Part shown: positions 21,445-31,859 of the stretch, piece by piece
How the letters are laid out: each line of letters begins with the position of its first letter
Position numbering within the stretch: position 1 is the stretch's first letter
Notes under the pieces: model-generated
What the model was told of the DNA's origin: nothing
What the model saw: only the letters and a program-made list of their open reading frames with translations
Database searches by the model: none
Program-made: the position numbers and the translations under genes
Assembly (NCBI GenBank): GCA_963965975.1
Contig: OZ014414.1
Span: forward strand, 992,001 to 1,056,000
Reading direction: 5' to 3'
Length of the DNA stretch: 64,000 nt
Source: Xestospongia bergquistia
Taxonomy: Eukaryota > Porifera > Demospongiae > Haplosclerida > Petrosiidae

Positions 21445-23082
21445 ATGTTTGCTAACTATTGTAAAGAAGTAAAGGCAAGAAGACTCAATATTCCAGCCTG
21501 TTTATTGGTTATTTATGCTATTGGAGTTGGCCTCAGTATTGAAATTAGTGACAATATTGTTTTTGGAATGCTGACTAATCCTGAAGAGTCATCTTGTTGG
21601 GCACCATTTCCTGAAGTAGGTAGACTTTCATATGGCTACCTTGTTCCAACACTTCAAAATATTTTCTTGTCCTTTGTTTATCCTTTTCTTGGTTGGCTAG
21701 CTGATACAAAGATTGGTCGTGAGAGTGCTATTAAGTCAAGTCTGTGGTCTTGTTGGTCAGGCACTCTTCTTCAAGTCATTAGTTATTGTATTCAATATGG
21801 GACATGTGGACTATCAGTTAATATAGCCAAATATGGAATATCTGGAATGGCTTTGCTGTTGTTGATGTTTGGAGCAGCAGGATTTTTTTCTAATATACTT
21901 GCATATGGAATGGACCAGTTAGTTGATGGCTCTAGTGCACAATTCAGAGCTTTTATACATTGGGTTGTTTGGGGGCTTTTTGTGGGCTATCTTCTCATTG
22001 ATTATATAGCAATTGTGGATAAAACAATTTATAACTCATCTTTAACAGAATTAACTGGACTTGGAGCCTTTATTGCGATAACTATCATTGTGTGTATGAC
22101 TATATTTTTTGATAAAAAGTTTGAAAGGATTGTTTTTTTTAAAAGAAACCCTTACAAAATGGTCTATCAAGTTCTTAGATATGCTTGGAAAACCAAACAT
22201 TTAGGAAAAAGAAGTGCATTTACACACTGGGAGAACAAAATACCAAGTCGTATTGACTTATGTAAGCAGAAATATGGTGGTCCTTTTACTGAGGAAGAAG
22301 TAGAAGATACAAAAACATTTTGGAGAATAGTTGCTGTACTATTATCAACATTTGGTATATTTATACCATTTTACACAGTAATCATTGATATTTTATCATA
22401 CATTAACAAGTTAGATGGAGCTACTACTACACTTAATGGATATGGATCATTTACTTTATGGACAGGCTTCAGTAAAACTATCATAATAATAGTACCTTTT
22501 TTGGAACTCATTGTCATTCCTCTCTTTCCAAAAATAGAGTATTTCTTCTTTAATCCATTGAAATGGATGGGAGGCTCTTTTGTTCTTCTTTTCATTACAC
22601 TTACCTCCATGATTGTCATTGATGTAATTAACAAGACAATTTCTTTTCTTTATTATATCATACCATTGTCAATGATTGGAATCATCGATATGATCTCTTT
22701 CATCAGTACTTTTGAGTTTATATGTAGTCAAGCTCCAGCAAATATGAATGGTATGTTAACAGGAGTATTCTGGTTTATACGTGCCTTGTACATAAGTATT
22801 GGTGGCATAATAAAAACTATTTTTTTCACAATACCTATCTTTACTGGACATGGTGAATTGTCTAGTACATTTTGGTCATTGCTTTTCCAGTTAATTGTTG
22901 TAATTATTGGTAGTATTGTATTTGTAATAACAGTTTATTGGTATCAAGCAAGACAAAAAGGAGATAACTACCATGCTCAAATAGTTGTTGAGGAATATTA
23001 TGAGCGCATGTTAGATAATGCTGATAAAGAAGAGAAGGAACTTACACAACATCAAGATTACTACAACTCTATGAGTTATTGA
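21445..23082 (+). CDS. POT/PTR-family transporter, array unit 9
   Basis: Intact, 545 residues from ATG 21445. It is the sister of broken unit 3: both have ESSCWAPFPEV, GYLVPTLQNIF, TKIGRESAIKS, FDK-FERIVFFKRNPYK, IDLCKQKYGG (Gly to Cys) and TLTSMIVIDVINKTIS. Differences include GRLSYGYL (Gly to Arg) and YNSSLTELTG. The run at the unit 3/unit 5 frameshift site has seven T here and the TAG of unit 3 is AAG, so this copy shows the working state of that lineage. Confidence 0.85.
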   Translation: MFANYCKEVKARRLNIPACLLVIYAIGVGLSIEISDNIVFGMLTNPEESSCWAPFPEVGRLSYGYLVPTLQNIFLSFVYPFLGWLADTKIGRESAIKSSLWSCWSGTLLQVISYCIQYGTCGLSVNIAKYGISGMALLLLMFGAAGFFSNILAYGMDQLVDGSSAQFRAFIHWVVWGLFVGYLLIDYIAIVDKTIYNSSLTELTGLGAFIAITIIVCMTIFFDKKFERIVFFKRNPYKMVYQVLRYAWKTKHLGKRSAFTHWENKIPSRIDLCKQKYGGPFTEEEVEDTKTFWRIVAVLLSTFGIFIPFYTVIIDILSYINKLDGATTTLNGYGSFTLWTGFSKTIIIIVPFLELIVIPLFPKIEYFFFNPLKWMGGSFVLLFITLTSMIVIDVINKTISFLYYIIPLSMIGIIDMISFISTFEFICSQAPANMNGMLTGVFWFIRALYISIGGIIKTIFFTIPIFTGHGELSSTFWSLLFQLIVVIIGSIVFVITVYWYQARQKGDNYHAQIVVEEYYERMLDNADKEEKELTQHQDYYNSMSY

Positions 23083-23410
23083 TACAGACATTCATGTGTA
23101 TGTATAGATAGACTAATGCTAGTAATGACAGTTTTTATTAACAGTTATTAATTGAATGTTACTTATGCATTAATGCAAAGTCAGTAGTTATAAATTCACA
23201 CTCTGTTGTTTATCAGTTATATTATTAAACACACAACACTTATATATCAGGTATATAAATATGGAAGTGTCAAACTCCCAATACACAATATAAATGTACA
23301 TGTATTAATACTATACTTGATATATATGGTAATGTATTTTGATTTAGTATTGTTAATAGAGTAATTGAATTCTCCTTAGTGTATTGTTATCAATAGGTTG
23401 TTGCTGTTAG

Positions 23411-23577
23411 TTTAATGATATCAGAGAAGACAGAAGAAAGGAAATTACAACACTAAAACAGTTGTTGAGGAATAATATATACACATGTTAGCAACTATTA
23501 ACAGGGAAGGTATGGTGCATCTTCATATCCAGGGTGTATAATCGAATCTAGAGAGAACAATTTTATATATTAAATGA
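23411..23577 (+). pseudogene. Fossil POT C-terminus, spacer 9/10
   Basis: Same fragment; nearly the same as the copy after unit 3 (AACAGGGAAGG, CCAGGGTGTATAATCGAATCTAGAG), supporting the unit 3/unit 9 kinship in the flank as well as the gene. Confidence 0.75.
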
Positions 23578-24027
23578 TGAAGCAGATTTATAATTAAGTT
23601 TAATAATATTCCTTTGAGTTTATTAGAAAATAGTTGATGTTGTCAGAACAAGTAAATTCTTGCAATATAGATGGTTTGAATTTTGTAGAGGTAGTATATA
23701 GGGAGGAGAGTTAATACAACATGAATGATACTGCACATACTACAAGACTAAATTTGTTTTCATCAAATGATACATCAAAATTTGTCACCACAGTGATATC
23801 TATATTTAGCTTATGAACTAATTTGGTAACATATAGTAAAAGAGAAACATTCAAAAATTCAACTTTAAACAATGAAGAATGTAAGTGAACAATGAAACTG
23901 AAAGTGGTTAAGTACATGAGTAAAAATAACATTGCCATCGTTATTGATAGCATTATCATTGTTATTAATAATAGTATTGTTTATCTATAAGTAATTGCTG
24001 CATTTTAATTCAATAACATATGTAATA

Positions 24028-25641
24028 ATGTTTGCTAACTATTGTAAAGAAGTAAAGGCAAGAAGACTCAACATTCCAACCTGTTTATTGGTTATTTATG
24101 CTATTGGAGTTGGCCTCAGTATTGAAATTAGTGACAATATTGTTTTTGGAATGCTGACTAATCCTGAAGAGTCATCTTGTTGGGCACCATTTCCTGAAGT
24201 ACGTGGACTTTCATACCTTGTTCCAATACTTCAAAATATTTTCTTGTCCTTTGTTTATCCTTTTCTTGGTTGGCTAGCTGATACAAAGATTGGTCGTGAG
24301 AGAGCTATTAAGTCAAGTCTGTGGTCTTGTTGGTTAGGCACTCTTCTTCAAGTCATTAGTTATTGCATTCAATATGGGACATGTGGACTATCAGTTAATA
24401 TAGCCAAATATGGAATATCTGGAGTAGCTTTGCTGCTATTGATGTTTGGAGCAGCAGGATTTTTTTCTAATATACTTGCATATGGAATGGACCAGTTAGT
24501 TGATGGCTCTAGTGCACAATTCAGAGCTTTTATACATTGGGCTGTTTGGGGACTTTTTGCAGGATATCTTCTTCTTGATTATATAGCAATTATGGACAAA
24601 ACAATTTATCAGTCAACTTTAACAGAATTAACTGGACTTGGAGCCTTTATTGTGATAACTATCATTGTGTGTATGACTATAATTTTTCATAAAAACTTTG
24701 AAAGGATTGTTGTTTTAAAAAGAAACCCTTACAAAATGGTCTATCAAGTTCTTAGATATGCTTGGAAAACCAAACATTTAGGAAAAAGAAGTGCATTTAC
24801 TCACTGGGAGAATAAAATACCAAGTCGAATTGACTTAGGTAAGCAGAAATATGGTGGGCCTTTTACTGAGGAAGTAGAGGATACAAAAACATTTTGGAGA
24901 ATAGTTGGTGTACTAATGTCCACATTTGGTATATTTATACCTTACTACACAATAATTTTTGATGTTTTATTATATATTAACAAGTTAGATGGAGCTGTTA
25001 CTACACTTAATGGATATGGGTCATTTGCTTTATGGACAACCTTCAGTAAAACTATCATAATAATAATACCTTTATTAGAACTTCTGGTCATTCCTCTCTT
25101 TCCAAAAATAGAGTATTTCTTCTTTAATCCATTGAAATGGATGGGTTACACTTAGCTCCATGATTGTCATTCATGTAATTAATAAGACAATTAAGACAAT
25201 TTCTTTTCTATATTATATCATACCATTGTCAATGATTGGAATCATTGATATGATCTCTTTCATCAGTACTTTTGAGTTCATATGTAGTCAAGCTCCAACA
25301 AATATGAATGGTATGTTAACAGGAATATACTGGTTTATACGTGCCTCATACATAAGTATTGGTGGCATAATGAAACTATTTTTTTCAAAATACCTATCTT
25401 TATTGGACATGCTGAATTGTCTAGTACATTTTGGTCATTGCTTTTTCAGTTAATTGTTGTAATTATCGGTAGTGTTGTCTTTGTAATAACAGTTTATTGG
25501 TATCAAGGAAGACAAAAAGGAGATAACTACCATGATCAAATAGTTGTTGAGGAATATTATGAGCGCATGTTAGATAATGCTGATAAAGAAGAGAAGGAAC
25601 TTACACAACATCAAGAATACTACAACTCTATGAGTTATTGA
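24028..25641 (+). pseudogene. POT/PTR-family transporter, array unit 10, two frameshifts
   Basis: The start (ATG 24028) and first two thirds are open to 25155. Then 23 bases are missing after AAATGGATGGG (about 25145), deleting the start of TM9 and shifting the frame, and a 4-A run is cut to 3 A at about 25373-25375 (ATGAAACT). The remaining frames stay open to the normal tail (25641). There is also an in-frame loss of one Glu codon (FTEEVEDTKTFW). The 23-base loss is unlikely to be a sequencing error, so I call it a pseudogene. The N-terminal part (MDKTIYQST, RERAIKS) is closest to unit 4. Confidence 0.8.
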
Positions 25642-25966
25642 TACAGACATTCATGTGTATGTATAGATAGACTAATGCTAGTAATGATAGTTTTTATTAA
25701 CAGTTATTAAATGAATGTAACTGGTGCATTCATGCAAAGTCAGTAGTTATAAATTCACACTCTGTTGTTTATCAGTTATATTAAACACATAACACTGTAA
25801 TATCAAGTATATAAATATGGAAGTGTCAAACTCCCAATACACAGTATAAATGTACATATATTAATACTATACTTGATATATATGGTAATGTATTTTGATT
25901 TAGTATTGTTCATAGAGTAATTGAATTCTCCTTAGTGTACTGTTATCAATAGGTTGTTGTTGTCAG

Positions 25967-26139
25967 TTTACTGGTATCAGAGAAGACAGAAAGGAGGAAA
26001 TTATACCACTAAAACAGTTGTTGAGGAATGCTATATATGCATGTTAGCAACCATTAATAGGGAAGGTGAACTAGCTAAGGAGTCTTGATCAGTAGTATGT
26101 GTAACTGAATCTGGAGAGAACAATTTTGATACTAAATGA
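25967..26139 (+). pseudogene. Best-preserved fossil POT C-terminus, spacer 10/11
   Basis: Reads YWYQRRQKGGNYTTKTVVEE, then CYICMLATINREGELAKES, TGA, SVVCVTESGENNFDTK and a stop. It keeps the KES segment and the TTTGATACTAAATGA end that other spacers lost, and has only one in-frame stop. It is the closest to unit 1 and so the least derived of the nine fossils. Confidence 0.85.
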
Positions 26140-26583
26140 TGTAGCTAAGATTTATAATTACACTTAATAATGTTTCTTTGAATTTAAAAGAAAACAGTAG
26201 ATGTTGTCAGAACAAATACATTCCTGCAATATAGATAGCTAGAAATTTGTAGAGGTAGTATATAGGAAGGTGGGTTAACATAAATGATATTGTACACACT
26301 ACAAGACTGAATTTGTTTTCATCAAATGATGCATAAAAATATTGATATCTATATACAGGTTAGTTACGTTATGAATTAACTTGGGAATATAATTATATAA
26401 ATGAGAAACATATTAGAATTCAATTTACAAACAGTGAAGATTATAAGTAAAGAATATAAGTAAACAATTACACTGAAAAGTGAACAAGTACGTAAGAAAG
26501 AAATAACATTGCCATTGATATCAATAATGGTGTTACTTACTTATAAGTTAGTTCTGCATTTTAGTTCAATAACATATGTAATA

Positions 26584-28212
26584 ATGTTTGCTAACTATTG
26601 GAAAGAAGTAAAGGCAAGAAGACTCAACATTCCAACCTGTTTATTGGTTATTTATGCTATTGGAGTTGGCCTCAGTATTGAAATTAGTGAAAATATTATT
26701 TTTGGAATGCTGACTAATCCTGAGGAGCCATCTTGTTGGGCACCATTTCCTGAAGTACGTGGACTTTCATACCTTGTTCCAACACTTCAAAATATTTTCT
26801 TGTCCTTTGTATATCCTTTTTTTGGTTGGCTAGCTGATACACAGATTGGCCGTGAGAGAGCTATTAAGTCAAGTCTGTGGTCTTGTTGGCTAGGCACTCT
26901 TCTTCAAGTCATTAGTTACTGTATTCAATATGGGACATGTGGACTACCAGTTAATATAGCCAAATATGGAATATCTGGAGTGGCTTTGCTACTATTGATG
27001 TTTGGAGTAGCAGGGTTTTTTTCTAATATACTTGCATATGGAATGGACCAGTTAGTTGATGGCTCTAGTGCACAATTCAGAGCTTTTATACATTGGGTTG
27101 TTTGGGGACTTTTTGCTGGCTATCTTCTCCTTGATTATATAGCAATTGTGGACAAAACAATTTATCAGTCAACTTTAACAGAATTAACTGGACTTGGAGC
27201 CTTTATTGTGATAACTATCATTGTGTGTATGACTATATTTTTTGATAAAAACTTTGAAAGGATTGTTGTTTTAAAAAGAAACCCTTACAAAATGGTCTAT
27301 CTAGTTCTCAAGTATGCTTGGAAAAAAAAACATTTAGGAAAAAGAAGTGCATTTACACACTGGGAGAATAAAATACCAAGTCGAATTGACTTAGGTAAGC
27401 AAAAATATGGTGGGCCTTTTACTGAGGAAGAAGTAGAAGATACAAAAACATTTTGGAGAATAGTTGCTGTACTATTATCAACATTTGGTATATTTATACC
27501 TTATTACACAATAATTTTTGATGTGTTATCATATATTAATAATTTAGATGGAGCTACTACTATACTTAATGGATATGGATCATTTGCTTTATGGACAGGC
27601 TTTGGTAAAATTATCATAATAATAGTACCTTTTTTGGAACTCATCATCATTCCTCTCTTTCCAAAAATAGAGTATTTCTTCTTTAATCCATTGAAATGGA
27701 TGGGAGGTTCTTTTGTTCTTCTTTTTATTACACTTAGCTCCATGATTGTAATGGATGTAATTAATAAGACAATTTCTTTTCTTTATTATATCATACCATT
27801 GTCAATGATTGGAATCATTGATATGATCTCTTTCATCAGTACTTTTGAGTTCATATGTAGTCAAGCTCCAGCAAATATGAATGGTATGTTAACAGGAGTA
27901 TTCTGGTTTATACGTGCCTTGTACATAAGTATTGGTGGCATAATGAAAACTATTTTTTTCACAATACCTATCTTTACTGGACCTGGTAAAGTGTCTAGTA
28001 CACTTTGGTCATTGCTCTTTCAGTTAATTGTTGTAATTATTGGTAGTGTTGTCTTTGTAATAACAGTTTATTGGTATCAAGCAAGACAAAAAGGAGATAA
28101 CTACCTTGCTCAAACAGTTGTTGAGGAATATTATGAGCGCATGTTAGATAATGTTGATAAAGAAGAGCTGAGGAGGAACTTACACAACATCAAGAATACT
28201 ACAACTCTATGA
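26584..28212 (+). CDS. POT/PTR-family transporter, array unit 11, altered tail
   Basis: Open, 542 residues from ATG 26584 (MFANYWKEVK); an in-frame ATG at 26527 could add 19 residues, as in unit 8. The body is normal (GWLADTQIGR, AYGMDQLVDGS, FEFICSQAP). Five extra bases (CTGAG, about 28168-28172) shift the last codons, so the tail reads NVDKEELRRNLHNIKNTTTL instead of ADKEEEELTQHQDYYNSMSY. Transport segments are untouched, so the protein may still work with a changed cytoplasmic end. It is the last homogenised unit: its 3' flank leaves the array consensus near 28540. Confidence 0.8.
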   Translation: MFANYWKEVKARRLNIPTCLLVIYAIGVGLSIEISENIIFGMLTNPEEPSCWAPFPEVRGLSYLVPTLQNIFLSFVYPFFGWLADTQIGRERAIKSSLWSCWLGTLLQVISYCIQYGTCGLPVNIAKYGISGVALLLLMFGVAGFFSNILAYGMDQLVDGSSAQFRAFIHWVVWGLFAGYLLLDYIAIVDKTIYQSTLTELTGLGAFIVITIIVCMTIFFDKNFERIVVLKRNPYKMVYLVLKYAWKKKHLGKRSAFTHWENKIPSRIDLGKQKYGGPFTEEEVEDTKTFWRIVAVLLSTFGIFIPYYTIIFDVLSYINNLDGATTILNGYGSFALWTGFGKIIIIIVPFLELIIIPLFPKIEYFFFNPLKWMGGSFVLLFITLSSMIVMDVINKTISFLYYIIPLSMIGIIDMISFISTFEFICSQAPANMNGMLTGVFWFIRALYISIGGIMKTIFFTIPIFTGPGKVSSTLWSLLFQLIVVIIGSVVFVITVYWYQARQKGDNYLAQTVVEEYYERMLDNVDKEELRRNLHNIKNTTTL

Positions 28213-28759
28213 GTTATTGATACAGACATTCATGTGTATGTATAGATAGACTAATGCTAGTAATGACAGTTTTTATTAACAGTTATTAAATGAGTGTTAC
28301 TTATGCATTAATGCAAAGTCAGTAGTTATAAATTCACACTCTGTTGTTTTATCAGTTATATTAAGCACATAACACTGCAATACCAAGTATATAAATATGG
28401 AAGTGTCAAACTCCCAATACACACTATAAATGTACATGTATTAATACTATACTTGATATATATGGTAATGCATTTTGATTTAGTATTGTTTATAGACTAA
28501 TTGAAATTTGCGTAGTGTACTGTTATCAATAGGTTGTTGGTATCTTGGGACCAAGCAATCAAAAACTGAAAGCTAACATCTAAAGTGATCTTTATGTTGT
28601 CCTTTAAATGTGAGACTATTATTGTTCAATATCAAAAATAGGGATTGTGTGACTTCAATAAACAAGATATTGTAAAGTTCTAAGTTTTTATAAGTTTATC
28701 ATCTGGCAGTGTGATTCAACTTCAGGTCTATTTTTCCCTGAAGAAAGTGTAGAGAAAAT

Positions 28760-30616
28760 ATGGAAGAAGTAAAAGTCTCAATATTGGAAAAGGAGAAGAA
28801 AAAAGAAGCAAAAAGAAAAACAACAGTAAGGTTTGAAACTGAATCAAAAACAGATACAAGTCGAACAAAAAGACTTAGTAAGTCCTACTTCAACGAGCTT
28901 AGAAACCGTAGTATCAATCTTCCTACTGTATTACTCATTTTTTATGCCATACCTATCACAATGAGCTTATCAGTAGGTCAAGCCATCACGTTAAACCTGT
29001 TCACAACAACAGATGAAAATTGTCACTCATATGATAGTACACCTAGTGTCTCCAATAACTTTTACCCTCGTTTAATTCAGAGTATACTAATGTTTTGTCT
29101 ACATCCTTTAACTGGATGGGTGGCAGATACAAAGATAGGTCGTCAGAAAGCTATCAACTGGAGTTTATGGTTTTGTTGGTTTGGGACATTTTTTCAAGCC
29201 CTGAGTTATTGTCTTCAATATGGTACCTGTGACCATGGGACTCTTGACAAAGTAGCTAAATTTGGTATTTCAGTTGTAGCTCTACCTTGTTTAATGATAG
29301 GTGTGGCTGGTTATCATACTAATGTTTTAGCTTTTGGCATGGACCAACTTCCTGATGCATCTAATGCTCAAATAAGACGTTTCATATATTGGTTAACATG
29401 GGCCTTCTTTATGGGCTTTTTTTTCAATTACATAGCCATTATAAAATCCTTCGCTGTTAGTACCACACTTACAGTATTTACTACATTTGCAACATTTGCA
29501 TTGCTATCATTGGCTGTGATAATGCACATATTTCTTCACAACAAATTTGTCGACAGCGGTACGGTTAAACGAAATCCTTACAGTACAATTATGAAGGTAC
29601 TCAAGTATGCCTGGCAACACAAGTCTCCAGAAAATAGAAGTGCCCTGACCTACTGGGAGAATCAAATTCCAAGTCGTATTAACCTAGGGAAAGAGAAATA
29701 TGGAGGACCATTTTTTGAAGGTGATGTTGAAGACACAAAGACATTTTGGAGGATGGTGGCCATATTCTGTTCCCTTGGTGGTATATTTATTCCTTACTTT
29801 ACTGTAGTGAACCAAGGATCATATTATGGTGTACAATTTAAAGGAGGAATGGATTTAGTCCACGGTTATGGTGCATATGTTCTATGGCAGTCATTCTTCC
29901 AAATAGCTATAGTGGCAATACCATTAATGGATTTAATTGTAATTCCTCTCATTCCAAAGATTGAATACTTTATTCTTAACCCTTTGAGAGGACTTGGAAT
30001 GGCAATGCTAATACTTTTATGTGGTTTACTAAGTATGTCTGTAATAGAAGTAGTTGGTCAAGCCAAGACAGGACAACAATTGCCTTGCTACCTGAAGATC
30101 ACACCACATGCTGACACACTTTATTTCAATCTCTCCTATCTTTTTTTTATGGTACCCTGGTTTTTTGTTGGTATTGCCGCATTGCTAAGTTTTTTGAAAG
30201 CTTTTGAATTCATATGCTGTCAGGCACCTAACGAGATGAGTGGCATGATAACTGGGGTTTTTTGGTTGATACGAGCTACTTTCATAAGTATAGGTGCCCT
30301 ACTCTCTTTACCAATTACTTTTTTAAAAGTGACGTTTCCCTACAACTTACCATGCACATTTTGGGTGCTACTACTACAAGTTTTAATAAATATTGTTTTT
30401 GGTGTTGTTTTTATATTTGTATCAAAGTGGTACCAAAGAAGACAACGAGAGATGGACTGCCCAGTCCGAAGTGAAGTTGAACGTCGTTATAGTATGTTTC
30501 TACACTCTTCTTATATTGGGAATAGGGGTATAAATAATGGTGATTTGTTCCACAAGTATGATTTACCCTTGGCAGGTTGGAGCGATAACACAATTCCCGT
30601 ACAAAATCAAAAGTGA
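28760..30616 (+). CDS. POT/PTR-family transporter, divergent unit 12
   Basis: A 618-residue intronless protein in the same orientation as the array but clearly older. A charged N-terminal extension of about 45 residues (MEEVKVSILEKEKKKEAKRK...) precedes the homologous start NELRNRSINLPTVLLIFYAI. Conserved marks are GWVADTKIGRQKAINWSLWF, AFGMDQLPDASNAQIRRF (closest in the window to the canonical AFGADQF), FEGDVEDTKTFWRM, IPLIPKIEYFILNPL and FEFICCQAPNEMSGM. ExxERFxYYG is absent here too. The tail ends DLPLAGWSDNTIPVQNQK. An AATAAA lies at 30795-30800. It probably shows the state before the 2.5-kb units expanded. Confidence 0.88.
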   Translation: MEEVKVSILEKEKKKEAKRKTTVRFETESKTDTSRTKRLSKSYFNELRNRSINLPTVLLIFYAIPITMSLSVGQAITLNLFTTTDENCHSYDSTPSVSNNFYPRLIQSILMFCLHPLTGWVADTKIGRQKAINWSLWFCWFGTFFQALSYCLQYGTCDHGTLDKVAKFGISVVALPCLMIGVAGYHTNVLAFGMDQLPDASNAQIRRFIYWLTWAFFMGFFFNYIAIIKSFAVSTTLTVFTTFATFALLSLAVIMHIFLHNKFVDSGTVKRNPYSTIMKVLKYAWQHKSPENRSALTYWENQIPSRINLGKEKYGGPFFEGDVEDTKTFWRMVAIFCSLGGIFIPYFTVVNQGSYYGVQFKGGMDLVHGYGAYVLWQSFFQIAIVAIPLMDLIVIPLIPKIEYFILNPLRGLGMAMLILLCGLLSMSVIEVVGQAKTGQQLPCYLKITPHADTLYFNLSYLFFMVPWFFVGIAALLSFLKAFEFICCQAPNEMSGMITGVFWLIRATFISIGALLSLPITFLKVTFPYNLPCTFWVLLLQVLINIVFGVVFIFVSKWYQRRQREMDCPVRSEVERRYSMFLHSSYIGNRGINNGDLFHKYDLPLAGWSDNTIPVQNQK

Positions 30617-31859
30617 AACTATAGCCATTGATAATGGTATAGAGAATAATATTCTCCATTATCTATACTATAAGTGTACAATCTGTAAACATTTGTTATT
30701 TAATAGTTGGTTTTGTTTTTTTTTGCTTATTGCACAAGCACAGCTATATTAATAAGTCTTTGGTAATACCAACTTTTTGTTTTGGTATGACTTTAATAAA
30801 AATATTAACATTAATTAGGTTGCCATTATAGTGTACATCATACACACATATTGCTATAGTCCTAACTAAAAGTTAATTGTCTTAAACGAAAACACTACGA
30901 GTTATAAAAGGTATATTCGAGTAAATGCCTTTCAAGGTGTGAGTGCTACAAGGAAAGAAATTATCATTAGCAAAAAAATTCTCATTATTTAATGCCAACA
31001 CTATTATATACCACCTGCTTACATGTATATATAATTATAGTTCTTCAGTTAATGGATTATGATCTACCATAACATTGATTTATAATGGTTGAAAGTTAAT
31101 GTGTGTTAGACATAATGAGCACTGCTCATGCAACTGCACAAAGACATTGATCTAATTTAACTATAAATAACTAACTAATTAACTAACTAGTAAGTATGAA
31201 AAGCATGATGACCTTACCCTGGTATAATCTTTAATTTACTAATAATAGTTACGAGCATCATTACTGATACTTCTAATTAATTGTCCTGTTGATCTTTCAG
31301 TTTTATTGGTATCATACAATAAACAAACACCACATGAACTATTATCAAAGAATCTGAACAACCATAACAAAAAAGGGTCTTATTGTGCAAAATAAATTGA
31401 ACTAAGGGGTTTGGTTTTATCACATAAATAAACTTGAATTAACATTTGCACATAAATGGTTGCTATGCAGTCATCTTAATCAGGAAGCTCATGACAGTTG
31501 GTATTCTAGAAACACAGTGACTGTACTTCCAGTAAACCAATTTATGTAGAGTTCCTTTTTAGGATGGCAGTATAGCAGCAGTTTATATACAAGTATTGCA
31601 GTCACAAATAATCTTTTTTCAATGTAGGACAATTATGTATAGGCTACTACTAAGATAGACAGCATGATAGTATTTGTCAAAGCTAAAATAACCAACAAAG
31701 ATATTACACAATATAGACAATATATGTGAATAATTATGTATACACAAATTATATTAATGTGACATCAACTCAATCAAGGAAAGACGAACTGTGGCTTTCA
31801 ATTAAAGATATTTAGCAGGAATGCATAACATTTAGTTCTAGTATGGAATGGAACTGTCT
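30617..31859. other. Intergenic region between convergent POT unit 12 and GTPase 1
   Basis: No gene seen. It holds the 3' ends of two convergent genes, with an AATAAA for unit 12 at 30795-30800. The rest is AT-rich unique sequence. Confidence 0.5.
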
